In this document: positions 7,420-17,172 of the stretch, piece after piece
Numbering within the stretch: the first letter of the stretch is position 1
How the letters are laid out: each line of letters opens with the position of its first letter
DNA from: Spirochaetales bacterium
GTDB taxonomy: Bacteria; Spirochaetota; Spirochaetia; DSM-2461
DNA length: 64,000 nt
Reading direction: 5' to 3'
Assembly (NCBI GenBank): GCA_028533045.1
Contig: JAQQAP010000041.1
Coordinates: forward strand, 50,343-114,342
Made by a program: the position numbers and the translations under genes
Notes under the pieces: generated by a model
Told to the model about the DNA's origin: nothing
The model's database searches: none
Seen by the model: only the letters and a program-made list of their open reading frames with translations

Positions 7420-9405
7420 ATGAAATTGGGTAGTTTAAAATTAAGAAGCAAGCTTATTCTGAGCTTCTCTTTGGTCATTCTGCTGGCCATGACCATAGGC
7501 TTTATAGGTATCCGGAGTATCTCCAGTATCAATCACCAAAATGAAATCGGCGCCCTTGTAAACCGGGCTCTCACCGATGCCCAGGACGTGCAGTCCGCTT
7601 CTCTCCGCTATATTGTTTACGGGGACAATTCTTACCATGAAGTCATGGAAGATGAGACAGCAAACGTTTATGCGGGCACAGCCGAGGCTAAAGAACTCAT
7701 GACCAAGGAGAGCAACCGGCTTAATGCGGATAAACTGACAGAAGCTATGAAGGCCTACGAGGGGTCAAATGAGACCTTTTATGAACTAGCCCAGGAGAAA
7801 ATCAGAAAAAATTCCGAAAGAACTCAGGCTGCGGCAAGAACACAAGCGGGGATTACAGCCCTTTTTGAAAATGATATCTACCCCTATGTGGAACAAAACG
7901 GGATGAATACGAAGTACTATGAAGCGGTAACTGTGGCCCAAGAGCTTCGTAACAGCTACAACCGAGTCCGTATTTGGGCTCAAAAATACAATCTGGCCGT
8001 TGAAGCGGCAGAACAGGATGAAATTGCCCTTGAGTGGACTAAAGAAATTCAAATCAGCCGGGAATTGGTAAAGGAGTGTCAGTCTCTTTTCAAAGGCGAA
8101 AATACACAGAAGCATCTCCAAGAAGTTGAAGGAGCTCTTGAAACCTATACACTTCTGGTGGAAGATTTCCGCCGTATCAACCGGGATCAAAGGGCTGAAC
8201 AGGAAAGAATGAGGCAGTATGCCAGTGAAACAATGGAGGCGGGCCGCCTGGTACGGGACGGAGTGAATGACGCCATAGCTGCGACAACATTCAGGGCAAC
8301 TCTTCTTACGTTTATTGTATTGGGAGCCGCCTTGATTCTGGGATTATCCGTCAGCCTGATTTTAACGGCGGATATTCTTAAAAACCTGGGGAGCGAACCG
8401 GATGAGATAGCCCAAATTGCCGAAGAGATTGCCTCGGGGAATTTGGCTCTGGAATTCGATAACAGGAAGGAAAGGGGTGTATTTAAATCTATGAAGCATA
8501 TGGCCCAATCCCTGAACAACACCATGACAAATATCAACAGCGCTTCCCGCCAGGTTTCTTCCGGTTCTACCCAAATATCCGCGTCGAGCCAGCAGATTTC
8601 CACGGGCGCTTCGGAACAGGCCTCCAGCACGGAAGAAATCTCCAGCTCCATGGAAGAGTTGACCGCAAACATTCAGCAGAATGCGGAAAACGCCCAAAAG
8701 GCGGACTCCATTTCCAAGGTGACATCGGAAAATGCCGCCCTGGGGGGAGAATCGGTGGGCGAAACGGTTACAGCAATGAAAGCGATTTCCGAAAAGATCG
8801 GTATTATCGAAGATATTGCCCGCAATACGAATATGCTGGCCCTGAATGCGGCCATTGAAGCGGCAAGAGCGGGAGATGCGGGCAAGGGTTTTGCCGTAGT
8901 AGCCTCGGAAGTGAGAAAGCTGGCGGAAAATTCCGGTAAGGCCGCTGCGGAAATAACGGAAATATCCTCTAGCAGCGTAAAAGCGGCGGAAAAGGCGGGG
9001 GTTATCATTAACGAACTGGTCCCCCAGATCGTCAATACCGCCGAACTAGTACAGGAAATCTCCATGGCAAGCGAAGAACAGTTCCGTGGGGCGGAGCAGA
9101 TAAACCAGGCCCTCCAGCAGCTCGATTCGGTTATTCAGCAAAACGCTTCCTCATCGGAGGAATTGGCCTCCATGTCGGAAGAGCTGAACAGCCAATCTGA
9201 AATGATGCAGGGCAGCATTGCCTATTTTAAGCTGAAAGGTGAGGAAAGGGAAATACAAACTTCCCTGCCCCCAAAACAATCACGGCAAGAGGCGGTAATC
9301 CAGGCCGATGAAACATCGTCGGAAAGAGAACTTAAGGAACTTACCTTTATCCCGGAAATTACTGAAGAACATTTTTCTTCGGATGACGGGTTTGAGGAAT
9401 TTTAA
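7420..9405 (+). CDS. Methyl-accepting chemotaxis protein (helical periplasmic sensor)
   Basis: 661 aa. Seen: TM1 about 11-31, an extracytoplasmic helical domain of about 260 residues with no CZB or Cache signature, TM2 about 291-315, HAMP region 318-370, then a methyl-accepting signalling domain with the hairpin tip [20 protein letters not shown] and [13 protein letters not shown]. Ends in FEEF, as does the next receptor. AGAGG ribosome site. The next receptor starts 15 nt after this stop, so the pair is cotranscribed. The signalling domains of the two are nearly identical while the sensors differ completely, which points to duplication with sensor replacement. Ligand unknown. Confidence 0.95.
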   Translation: MKLGSLKLRSKLILSFSLVILLAMTIGFIGIRSISSINHQNEIGALVNRALTDAQDVQSASLRYIVYGDNSYHEVMEDETANVYAGTAEAKELMTKESNRLNADKLTEAMKAYEGSNETFYELAQEKIRKNSERTQAAARTQAGITALFENDIYPYVEQNGMNTKYYEAVTVAQELRNSYNRVRIWAQKYNLAVEAAEQDEIALEWTKEIQISRELVKECQSLFKGENTQKHLQEVEGALETYTLLVEDFRRINRDQRAEQERMRQYASETMEAGRLVRDGVNDAIAATTFRATLLTFIVLGAALILGLSVSLILTADILKNLGSEPDEIAQIAEEIASGNLALEFDNRKERGVFKSMKHMAQSLNNTMTNINSASRQVSSGSTQISASSQQISTGASEQASSTEEISSSMEELTANIQQNAENAQKADSISKVTSENAALGGESVGETVTAMKAISEKIGIIEDIARNTNMLALNAAIEAARAGDAGKGFAVVASEVRKLAENSGKAAAEITEISSSSVKAAEKAGVIINELVPQIVNTAELVQEISMASEEQFRGAEQINQALQQLDSVIQQNASSSEELASMSEELNSQSEMMQGSIAYFKLKGEEREIQTSLPPKQSRQEAVIQADETSSERELKELTFIPEITEEHFSSDDGFEEF

Positions 9406-9420
9406 TTAAAAGGGATAATT

Positions 9421-11436
9421 ATGAAAGTTAAGACACTGCTACTAACCAGTTTTATGGGCATGGCACTAATCACCTTCACCGTAGGATTAACCGCATTTTC
9501 AATCAGCAAATCGACCTTGAATGATAACAGGGATGTGGCTAAACTGGCCGAAGTCAAATCGGAGCTAATTACGGCCCTGGCCGCTCACAATGACTGGAAG
9601 GCAGCCCTGGAGATGACCTTTATCAATAATGAAGAGAATCTTTCCGTGCAGCTGGACGGACACAAATGCGGCTTCGGGACATGGTATTATTCGGGAGGCC
9701 TGGACGAACTTGCCCTGTACAGCCCCGCCGCCGCCAATGAGATTCGCGCTATTGAGGATTCCCACCTGGCCCTCCATAAAAGCGCCGAAGAGATTGCCGA
9801 TCATTGGACCATGATCCACGAAGGGCTCGGGGAAGAACTCTATCTACGGTTGAGCGACCACACCGGCTGGGCGAATCAATTAATGGAAGATATTCTCAAT
9901 AACCGGACTAGCCAAGTGGAAGCGGACCACGAACTTTGCGGTTTCGGCCAATTTTTGCTTAGTTCCCGGAACATTGAACTGGAAAACTCCTGGCCCGTCT
10001 ACCGAAAATTGATGGTCGAAATCAAGGAACATCACGAACGTCTCCACTCAGCCGTTCCGACTATTAACCAGGCCCGGTCGACAAGTGCGAAATTCGCCCT
10101 TTACGAAAAACTGGTCAAACCGGAACTGGATATTGTGGAAGAAGCCTTTCTAAAGATTATTGATATGGAAACAACTTTAGAAGAGGGACAGTATTCGGCC
10201 AAAGAGATCTTTCGCAACAAAACGCTCCCCCTCTTAAATGAAGTAATAATCGGAATAAACCACGCTATTGAGGAGATTGAAAAGGAACAATCCCTCCTGG
10301 AGGCCAAGGCGGACAGAAAAAGCCGGATCCAGGGAGTGGTTATATGGAGCGGCATCGGCATTGGTGTTCTCCTGGGGCTGATTATTGCCGTATCCATTAC
10401 GGGAATGCTAACGAAAACTCTGGGCGGTGAACCGGGAGAGATTTCCAATATAGCCGAAAAAATCGCTTCCGGTCATCTAATAATAGATTTTGACAACCGG
10501 AAGGAGATGGGGATCTACAAGTCAATGAAGCATATGGCCCAATCGCTGAACCAAACTATAACGGATATTAACAAAGCCTCGATGCAGGTCTCTTCCGGCT
10601 CTTCTCAAATATCCGCTTCGAGCCAGCAGATCTCTTCGGGAGCCTCGGAACAGGCATCCAGCACGGAAGAGATTTCAAGTTCGATGGAAGAGTTAACAGC
10701 CAATATTCAACAGAATGCGGAAAATGCCCAAAAGGCCGATTCCATCTCTAAAGTGACATCGGAAAATGCCGCCCTGGGAGGTGAATCGGTAGATGAAACT
10801 GTTCTGGCCATGAAAGCTATTTCCGAAAAGATAGGCATTATCGAGGATATTGCCCGCAATACGAATATGCTCGCTTTGAACGCGGCCATTGAAGCAGCCC
10901 GGGCCGGTGATGCGGGCAAGGGTTTTGCCGTGGTAGCCTCGGAAGTGAGAAAGCTGGCGGAAAACTCCGGCAAAGCCGCAGCGGAAATTACGGAGATTTC
11001 CACAAACAGTGTGAAGGCTGCGGAAAAGGCGGGAGTCATTATTAGCGAACTGGTACCCCAAATCCAAAACACAGCCGACCTTATCCAGGAAATATCCATG
11101 GCAAGCGAAGAGCAGTTCCGCGGGGCGGAGCAGATCAACCAGGCCCTACAGCAGCTCGATTCGGTAATTCAGCAAAACGCCTCCTCCTCGGAAGAGTTGG
11201 CCTCCATGTCGGAAGAACTAAACAGCCAGTCGGAAATGATGCAGAGCAGCATAGCCTACTTTAAGCTTGATGTTGAGGAAAGTTCCCATCAAACTTATCT
11301 TCCCCCGACCCATTCCCAACGGGAGGCGGTCATTCGGGCCGAAGAAGCTTCTGTGAAAGAAAAAACGGTCTCCAGAACGGAAACGGAGAGTAACGAGGAG
11401 TTCTTCTCCCACGAAGAGGATTTTGAGGAATTCTAG
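9421..11436 (+). CDS. Methyl-accepting chemotaxis protein with two periplasmic CZB-type zinc-binding modules
   Basis: 671 aa. Seen: TM1 about 4-27, then two CZB-like modules before TM2 (about 305-328). Module 1 has His56, [10 protein letters not shown] (Cys83), His115 and His119; module 2 has His147, HELCGFG (Cys173), His205 and His209. HAMP and signalling domain follow, with the same hairpin tip as the preceding receptor and the same FEEF tail. Known: CZB domains bind zinc through one Cys and three His and are best known from cytoplasmic receptors; tandem extracytoplasmic copies occur in some receptors. Likely senses zinc, oxidants such as hypochlorite, or redox state; that is inference. Confidence 0.95.
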   Translation: MKVKTLLLTSFMGMALITFTVGLTAFSISKSTLNDNRDVAKLAEVKSELITALAAHNDWKAALEMTFINNEENLSVQLDGHKCGFGTWYYSGGLDELALYSPAAANEIRAIEDSHLALHKSAEEIADHWTMIHEGLGEELYLRLSDHTGWANQLMEDILNNRTSQVEADHELCGFGQFLLSSRNIELENSWPVYRKLMVEIKEHHERLHSAVPTINQARSTSAKFALYEKLVKPELDIVEEAFLKIIDMETTLEEGQYSAKEIFRNKTLPLLNEVIIGINHAIEEIEKEQSLLEAKADRKSRIQGVVIWSGIGIGVLLGLIIAVSITGMLTKTLGGEPGEISNIAEKIASGHLIIDFDNRKEMGIYKSMKHMAQSLNQTITDINKASMQVSSGSSQISASSQQISSGASEQASSTEEISSSMEELTANIQQNAENAQKADSISKVTSENAALGGESVDETVLAMKAISEKIGIIEDIARNTNMLALNAAIEAARAGDAGKGFAVVASEVRKLAENSGKAAAEITEISTNSVKAAEKAGVIISELVPQIQNTADLIQEISMASEEQFRGAEQINQALQQLDSVIQQNASSSEELASMSEELNSQSEMMQSSIAYFKLDVEESSHQTYLPPTHSQREAVIRAEEASVKEKTVSRTETESNEEFFSHEEDFEEF

Positions 11437-11444
11437 GCAGTATC

Positions 11445-11473
11445 TATTCACAGCGACTCTCATAGGGTATAGT
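11445..11473 (+). promoter_or_regulatory. Candidate leaderless promoter for the 96-aa gene
   Basis: Seen: -10 TATAGT (11468-11473) ends 7 nt before the ATG at 11481. A weak -35 TATTCA lies 17 bp upstream (alternatively TTCACA at 15 bp). No Shine-Dalgarno precedes the ATG. Weaker than the purD and ung cases because of the poor -35. Confidence 0.4.
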
Positions 11474-11480
11474 CAGGGCC

Positions 11481-11771
11481 ATGAACGTTAACGACCTTCT
11501 GAATGAATTTGACCTGGAAGTGGACGATGTCCGCTGGTATCTCTCCACCTACATGGCCCAGCGGCTCCTCTCCTACAACCATGAGCCGGACCTCCTGGCC
11601 CGCTATATCTGGTCCGGTGAATTGGAAGGGGATTTCTATAATATGGAAGAGAAACTGATTGAGGACCTTCAGAACCAGCTGGATCGGAATATGACTGATG
11701 AGACCAGACTACGGGAACTTATGAGAGAGATGGATTTTCTTCGTAAGAAACGGCAGAAGAAGGGTTTTTAG
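11481..11771 (+). CDS. Small hypothetical protein, 96 aa
   Basis: Function not recognised. Seen: acidic N-terminal half (NDLLNEFDLEVDDVRWYLS) followed by a helical segment and a strongly basic C-terminus (RKKRQKKGF). No membrane segment. No ribosome-binding site precedes the ATG; a -10-like TATAGT ends 7 nt upstream. Its stop overlaps the stop of the convergent helicase gene by 4 nt. The base composition and codon use look like its neighbours, so it is probably real. Confidence 0.7.
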   Translation: MNVNDLLNEFDLEVDDVRWYLSTYMAQRLLSYNHEPDLLARYIWSGELEGDFYNMEEKLIEDLQNQLDRNMTDETRLRELMREMDFLRKKRQKKGF

Positions 11772-14206
11772 TTATAGAGGAAATTCTCCATTTCGATTAA
11801 GAGTTCGGAACTGTGTTTTACGGCCCGCTGTGTTTCGGGCAGGCTGGAAAGAAAATAGCGGCCGTAGTTCTTCTTAATAATACGTCCGTCCAGGACCATG
11901 ACAACCCCGCTGTCCGACTTGCTGCGCATGAGTCGGCCGAACCCCTGTTTAAAACGCATAATCGCCTCGGGCAGGGAAATCTGCATAAAGGCGTTGCCCC
12001 CCCGGGCTTCCAGGGCTTCCACCCGCGCCATGAGAACCGGTTCGGTGGGAACCCGGAAGGGTAAACGGCAAATAATGAGCTGTCGGAGCGATTCGCCGGG
12101 CACATCCACCCCTTCCCAAAAAGAATCTGTGGCAAGAAGGACACTGGAAATCTCTGTTTTGAATCGGTCCAGCAGGCGGGCCCGGTCGTCATCACCCTGG
12201 GCAAAAAGCGTAATTCCCGCCGTCTCCAAATCAAACTTCAAATACTCATAGGCATGCTTGAGCATCTCGTAGCTGGTAAAGAGGACCAGGGTCTTCCCTT
12301 CCGCCAGGAGAATGGCTTCCTTTATGAGGGGAAGGGAGTACTGTATCCACCCGTCCCGATCGTTGGGAAGGGGAACTTCTGCGGGAATCGTGAGGAGTAC
12401 CTGATCGCGATAGTTAAAGGGAGAATCGTAAATGCCCTGAATCAGTCTTTCCTCCGGGACAAGGGAAGCTCCGGAGCGGTTCATCCAGTAGGAGAAATTC
12501 CGGTCCACCGCCAGAGTCGCCGAGGTACAGATAACTGTGGCGAAGGGCTCGAAAACGGCCTCGTACATGAGGGGGGAAATATCCAGGGGCGTCACATAAT
12601 AGGTGATGAATTCCTTCCCGTCCGGCAGGCGCCCCTTATTGAGCCAGAAAATTTTCTCCCCGTGCTCACGATAGTGACGGAATACTTCCATAAAGGCGGC
12701 CATATTATCAAAACGGGTCATGAGGCTGCGGATTTCCAGGGGGATTTCCCCTTCCTCTTCGTCCTCGGGGACCCGTTTGAGCTGCCGGGTGATGGCGGAA
12801 ACCATGTCCAAAATAGCTTTTTGCAGGGCCAGCATCGGTTCGAGGATGCCAAAGCCTACGCTCTGACTCTCCGGCCCGTGTACCCAAAGGGAACCGCGGA
12901 AGGGATTCATGGCCATGGTGGTTTCTTCGAGCAGGACTGCTTTAGACTGAATCTCTTCTATGAGGCCGGGAAGGGCCAGATAGTCCTCGTCGGTCCCGGT
13001 TATCTGTTCCAGCTTTAGGATGAGGCCGTTGGCCCCCTTGCGGCCGTTCCGGTAGAGCCGGTTAAGATAACGGTTGCAGGAGAAGCGGTTGAAGCTCTGG
13101 GAGAAGAAACTGGTGGCGCTCTTTTCCATATTATGAGCCTCGTCAAAAATGACCCGCTGGAAGGGGGGAAGAACGGCAAATCCGTCAAAGCCGAAGCCTC
13201 CTACACGGAGGGAAAGGTCCGCAAAGAGCAGGTGGTGGTTAACGACCAGGATTCCCGCCGCAGAAGCCTCACGACGGGCCTGCATAACAAAGCATTTCTC
13301 GTAATGGCGGCAGCGCACACCGGTACAGAGGTCCGCCTCGCTGTTTACCCGGTTCCAAAGTTCCCCTCGGGGCTTAAAAGAGAGGTCGGAAAGAGAGCCG
13401 TCCTTCGTCGCCCCGGACCAGTCCTTAATCAGGTTAATCTCGTCCTTGTCATCCCGGAAGAGAGAACCGTCCTCCACCTCCTCGGTAAAACGCTTCCAGC
13501 AGAGATAGTTCCGCCGCCCCTTTACGAGAACCGCCTTCACATTAGTTCCCAGGAGCTTCTGAACCAAAGGAATATCCTTATCCATAAGCTGCTGCTGCAG
13601 GTTAATAGTTCCGGTGGAGACGACAATGCGCTCCTTGTTTTTATCGGCCCAAAGCATAGCGGGGAGAAGATAGGCAAAGGACTTCCCTACCCCTGTGCCC
13701 GCTTCGGCGGCCACCACCTTGTCTTCGTTAAAACCGTCTACAATCTGCTTGAGAAGCTGGATCTGCGGTTCCCGGGCTTCGTAGTTCGTAAGAAAGCGGG
13801 AGAGTTCTCCTTCGGGCTCTAAAAAGGCCCCCACCCCTTCCCTGTCCAGGGGCTGGATCTCCTTTGCCTTAATAGGTTCGGCCACGATGTAGATGCGGCG
13901 GACCTCGTTATCAACGATGAAACAGCCTATGCCCTGATTGCCCAGCTGGGTAGCCACGTTCAAGTCCGCCGGGCTGGGAGTGAGAAAACCGGAGGGGTGA
14001 TTATGGATAATCACGTCCCCCTTTGTCATATGGGGAAAGAGGGCGGGTACGGAAGATTCATCCCCCCGGGCAGCGGCTTCGACATGGTAGACCCGCTTCT
14101 CATCGTCCACCTTGCCCCACCAAAGAACTTCGTTCCCCTCCGCGTCGGCCACATCGGCGGCCATTTGCTCTTTGACCTTGTCGGTCAGTCGTCTTTCACT
14201 CACCAT
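11768..14206 (-). CDS. DinG/XPD-family helicase with N-terminal RadC-like JAMM domain
   Basis: 812 aa. Seen: residues about 1-115 carry a RadC-type JAMM signature, HNHPSGFLTPSPADL (His68, His70, Ser78, Asp81) with acidic candidates at Glu23/Glu26. Then a superfamily 2 helicase: Walker A AGTGVGKS (about 169-176), an iron-sulfur site formed by NYLC and CTGVRCRHYEKC, the FDEAHNME box, and C-terminal motifs including SFWEGVDVPG and QGFGRLMRS. Known: DinG proteins are 5'-3' Fe-S helicases in DNA repair, often fused to an exonuclease; here a metalloprotease-like fold takes that place. Overlaps the upstream HD gene by 1 nt (TGATG). Confidence 0.88.
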   Translation of the reverse strand: MVSERRLTDKVKEQMAADVADAEGNEVLWWGKVDDEKRVYHVEAAARGDESSVPALFPHMTKGDVIIHNHPSGFLTPSPADLNVATQLGNQGIGCFIVDNEVRRIYIVAEPIKAKEIQPLDREGVGAFLEPEGELSRFLTNYEAREPQIQLLKQIVDGFNEDKVVAAEAGTGVGKSFAYLLPAMLWADKNKERIVVSTGTINLQQQLMDKDIPLVQKLLGTNVKAVLVKGRRNYLCWKRFTEEVEDGSLFRDDKDEINLIKDWSGATKDGSLSDLSFKPRGELWNRVNSEADLCTGVRCRHYEKCFVMQARREASAAGILVVNHHLLFADLSLRVGGFGFDGFAVLPPFQRVIFDEAHNMEKSATSFFSQSFNRFSCNRYLNRLYRNGRKGANGLILKLEQITGTDEDYLALPGLIEEIQSKAVLLEETTMAMNPFRGSLWVHGPESQSVGFGILEPMLALQKAILDMVSAITRQLKRVPEDEEEGEIPLEIRSLMTRFDNMAAFMEVFRHYREHGEKIFWLNKGRLPDGKEFITYYVTPLDISPLMYEAVFEPFATVICTSATLAVDRNFSYWMNRSGASLVPEERLIQGIYDSPFNYRDQVLLTIPAEVPLPNDRDGWIQYSLPLIKEAILLAEGKTLVLFTSYEMLKHAYEYLKFDLETAGITLFAQGDDDRARLLDRFKTEISSVLLATDSFWEGVDVPGESLRQLIICRLPFRVPTEPVLMARVEALEARGGNAFMQISLPEAIMRFKQGFGRLMRSKSDSGVVMVLDGRIIKKNYGRYFLSSLPETQRAVKHSSELLIEMENFLYN

Positions 14207-15282
14207 CAGCTGGCCCCTCTTTTGAGAGAACCGTCTGCCTGGCGGTAGGGATTCTGCACATTTTTCTTAAAAGATTTATAGTGACGGCAGGCGTTGTAAT
14301 AACCGTCAAGTCCGTTAAAGGAGGAGGAGAGATCACAGCGGTAGAGCTCCAGGAGCAGGGGGAAAAGAGGATCCTCTATTACATCCTTCTTTTTATGATA
14401 GGGAAGGCGGTCTATGGCGGCGGGCATCATGTGATTTTCCACCAAATAAATGGTTTCCCCCAACAGGATTTCGGGGAGATTCCAATCCTCGAAGATACTC
14501 CTTAACTGGCGGGCCCCAATCTGGGCATGGCCGTTAAATCGGTTCCCCCCTACTTCCTGAGCGCTTCCCTTTCCCAAATCATGAAAAAGCAGCCCCAGGG
14601 AAAGGTTCATGGGTCTCTCCTTGCGGTATTTAAGGGTTTCCAGGGTGTGTTCCCACACATTTCCCTCCGGATGAAACTCCTTATCCTGCACCACCGTAGA
14701 TAAAACATCCAGGGCGGGAAACTGGGCCTTAATCCAGCCGGTTTCTTTGAGAAAAGCGAGGGCCCCTTCGGCCCGGGGACCGGTGAGAATATCTTCTAAA
14801 AAAAAGCGATTCCTTTCCCTAAACAAAGGAGAAGGAAGTTCATTCTGAAAATAGGAAGTCAAGTCAACCTTATCGCTCCAGGCCGCCAGGCGAATCAGTT
14901 CCTCCCAATCTGCGGCCGTCCGGGGATCTCCCTCAAAACCGCCGGAACGGAGCCTTTCATACTCCCCTTCCCGGTCGATAAAACGATCTTCCCCTACGGA
15001 ATAGATAAGATTAAAGGGGGACAGTGAAAAAGAAGGGATTTGAGAGAAAGAATCAACCGATTTAAAAATGAAGGTCACCCCATCCAGAACGGCGGCCCCA
15101 TCGTACCCTTCCAAACCGGGAAAAAACAGATCATCGAAGCTGCGGGCTAACTCCCCCAACCCGGCGGTAGTGGCCACGCTGACAATCCGGGGCTTATTCT
15201 TTTCATAACGATCCAGAGCGCTCTTGCCATAGTACCAGAACTCGCCCTGCTCCCCCCGAAGGAGCCTGTCCACTTCTTTCAT
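14206..15282 (-). CDS. HD-domain protein related to tRNA nucleotidyltransferases, degenerate N-terminus
   Basis: 358 aa from the ATG at 15282, 355 aa if the GTG at 15273 is used. Seen: a C-terminal HD domain (EHTLETL, LLFHDLGKG, NGHAQIGARQL) followed by helices like those of CCA-adding/poly(A) polymerase-type HD proteins. The N-terminal 110 residues align loosely with that family's nucleotidyltransferase head but lack the GG...DxD catalytic pattern, so nucleotidyl transfer is unlikely. Probably an HD phosphohydrolase (2',3'-cyclic phosphate or nucleotide). Cotranscribed with the helicase. No Shine-Dalgarno; TATAAT overlaps the ATG, favouring the GTG nine bases downstream. Confidence 0.78.
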   Translation of the reverse strand: MKEVDRLLRGEQGEFWYYGKSALDRYEKNKPRIVSVATTAGLGELARSFDDLFFPGLEGYDGAAVLDGVTFIFKSVDSFSQIPSFSLSPFNLIYSVGEDRFIDREGEYERLRSGGFEGDPRTAADWEELIRLAAWSDKVDLTSYFQNELPSPLFRERNRFFLEDILTGPRAEGALAFLKETGWIKAQFPALDVLSTVVQDKEFHPEGNVWEHTLETLKYRKERPMNLSLGLLFHDLGKGSAQEVGGNRFNGHAQIGARQLRSIFEDWNLPEILLGETIYLVENHMMPAAIDRLPYHKKKDVIEDPLFPLLLELYRCDLSSSFNGLDGYYNACRHYKSFKKNVQNPYRQADGSLKRGAS

Positions 15283-15289
15283 TATAACA
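15281..15289 (-). promoter_or_regulatory. Extended -10 overlapping the start of the HD gene
   Basis: Seen on the minus strand: TGT-TATAAT (extended -10, 15289 down to 15281), overlapping the ATG at 15282. A GTG in the same frame begins 7 nt after the -10 box, the same spacing as other leaderless starts here. No -35 match was found at 16-18 bp. If this is the promoter, the ATG is untranscribed and the GTG is the true start. Confidence 0.35.
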
Positions 15290-15329
15290 AAGGATATCTC
15301 TTTAGGCTGATTTGCTCAAGGGCCGGTTT

Positions 15330-15458
15330 CTACCCCAGGATATCCGTAACCAATAAGGTCTCCCGGTCAAAGGCATAGAAAATACCCTCATGGGAGCCTT
15401 CCAGAGCGGCTTCAAAAAAAAGCTTTAGATCTTCCGGGTTATTACTGATCGAACTCAT
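15330..15458 (-). CDS. Small ORF of 42 aa, PAS-start-like
   Basis: Seen: ATG preceded by AGGAGCTTTTT, a strong ribosome site, then 42 codons to TAG. Residues FFEAALEGSHEGIFYAFD resemble the first helix and strand of a PAS domain (pattern AL..S.DGI...D), but the frame stops before the rest of the fold. It could be a true small protein, a PAS remnant, or a leader peptide for the HD/helicase genes downstream. Codon use fits the genome. No neighbour explains it. Confidence 0.5.
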   Translation of the reverse strand: MSSISNNPEDLKLFFEAALEGSHEGIFYAFDRETLLVTDILG

Positions 15459-15597
15459 AAAAAGCTCCTATGAGGGATATATTAAAATGGTAAGATATTG
15501 AATCTTCTCTGTCCAATATTATTCCTTTATCTCACGAAAAATACTCCATTGACAGGAGCCCGCGGAGGCCTTTATTATTAACCGAAAAGGGGGCATC

Positions 15598-17172
15598 ATG
15601 ACCGATTGGGGAAGCATCCGCAGCTTGACTATTTTTCACTACCATCTTCTCCCGGGGGGCGTTACGGACGTAATCGTACTCTCGGTCCGGGCTATTCTGA
15701 CTTATATGGAAGGGATTAAAGGAATTACAATTGTTTCCGGCCGGGCGGACAATATGGACAAGGTTCGGGAAAAGATTCTGGCCGATATGCCCCCATCTGC
15801 CACGGAGAAACTCTCCCTGGAGGTCCTCCCCTCTATTGACTACAGAGAAAAAATGAAGACACCCCTCTCTCCGGAAGCTCTCAAAACCCTTCTGGAGGAA
15901 CGATTCGCCGGAGAGGACAATCTCTGGATGGTCCACAACTATCAATTGGGCAAAAATCCCGCCTTTACCCAGGCCCTCCTCCTGGCCGGGGAAAACACAA
16001 AAAGACCCCTTCTCTTCTATATTCACGATTTCCCCGAATGTTCCCGCTATGCCAACCTGGCCGCCCTGAAGGAGGGAACCGACCGTTCAATCTACCCCCA
16101 AAGGACAAATATCGCCTACTGCGTCATTAACGACAGGGACCGTCAGTATCTTATAAGCGCCGGAATAGAAGAAGAAAATATCTGGCTCCTCAACAACCCG
16201 GTCCCCCTGGGAAAAACAGCCCTAACCGATGGAAATGAAGTTAAATCCGCCCTCTATAAAAGATACTCCGGCCAATTTCCCGCCATGAAAGAGAAGGGGA
16301 AACTTTTCTTTTACCCGGTCCGGTCCATTCGTAGAAAAAATGTCTTCGAAGCGGCTTTCCTTGTGAAAATGCTTGAGGAAGAAGTCAATTTTGTGGTGAG
16401 CCTTCCCGGGGTCTCCCCAGCGGAAAAACCCTACTCGGACCTGGTAGAAAAAGCCTTTAAGGAGGGATTGATCCCCGGTCTCTGGGGAATTGGTGCCGAT
16501 GAAGAGACGCCTATCCTTAATTACCGGAACTTCTGGGCCGCCAGCGACCTAATTATCTCCCCTTCCATACAGGAAGGCTTTGGCTATCTCTATCTGAACG
16601 CCCTTCACTGGCGAAAGCCTCTCTACACCCGTTATCTGGACATAATGGAAGGCTTCAAATCCCTCTTTAAACCCGATTCGTCCCACTTCTACGAGCAAGT
16701 CCCCCTCCCCCTGACAAAGGAAGAGAGAAGGGAACTCTCCCGCCAGTACACCGGCAAGATAGAGAACCTGTCCGGCCATATGCCGATGGGTCTGAAGGAG
16801 ACATTAATGGATAAACTGGAAGGCCTCCTGCAAGAGGACCAGTTCTGTTTCTCCTACCTCACGCCGGAACAGCAGTACAACGTTCTCCGCAAACTGGACA
16901 ACGACCGGGCGTTCCGTGACGAGGCCATCGCCCTGAACAAAGAAAATCTTTCGGCCCTGGCAAAAGTCAGCCTTTCCCGAGTGCCCGACCGTGACCGGGA
17001 AATCGGCGCCAGCTTCGGATCAGAAAATTACACCGACACCCTGGGTTCTATTATTTCAGCCCTGGAAAGAGGATGCCGAGAAATAAAAGAGGAACGAAAT
17101 ATTCAGGAGGGGCTGGAGGAGCGCTTTTTCTCCCTTCCCTACCTCAGACTATTATACGGAGAAGGTAAATGA
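15598..17172 (+). CDS. GT-B-fold glycosyltransferase-like protein
   Basis: 524 aa. Seen: N-terminal FHYHLLPGGVTDVI, typical of the donor/acceptor loop of GT4-type enzymes, and a C-terminal half with FFYPVRSIRRKN (new-domain start) and NFWAASDLIISPSIQEGFG, corresponding to the GT4 E-x7-E region but with only the first Glu obvious (EGFGYLYLNAL). A C-terminal helical extension of about 130 residues follows. AAGGGG ribosome site. Overlaps the next small membrane-protein gene by 4 nt. Acceptor unknown; an envelope or small-glycoside role is inference. Confidence 0.75.
   Translation: MTDWGSIRSLTIFHYHLLPGGVTDVIVLSVRAILTYMEGIKGITIVSGRADNMDKVREKILADMPPSATEKLSLEVLPSIDYREKMKTPLSPEALKTLLEERFAGEDNLWMVHNYQLGKNPAFTQALLLAGENTKRPLLFYIHDFPECSRYANLAALKEGTDRSIYPQRTNIAYCVINDRDRQYLISAGIEEENIWLLNNPVPLGKTALTDGNEVKSALYKRYSGQFPAMKEKGKLFFYPVRSIRRKNVFEAAFLVKMLEEEVNFVVSLPGVSPAEKPYSDLVEKAFKEGLIPGLWGIGADEETPILNYRNFWAASDLIISPSIQEGFGYLYLNALHWRKPLYTRYLDIMEGFKSLFKPDSSHFYEQVPLPLTKEERRELSRQYTGKIENLSGHMPMGLKETLMDKLEGLLQEDQFCFSYLTPEQQYNVLRKLDNDRAFRDEAIALNKENLSALAKVSLSRVPDRDREIGASFGSENYTDTLGSIISALERGCREIKEERNIQEGLEERFFSLPYLRLLYGEGK

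Noticed and set aside
12254..13018. Plus-strand 254-codon frame inside the helicase gene
   Set aside because: Antisense to conserved helicase motifs; amino-acid pattern looks random.
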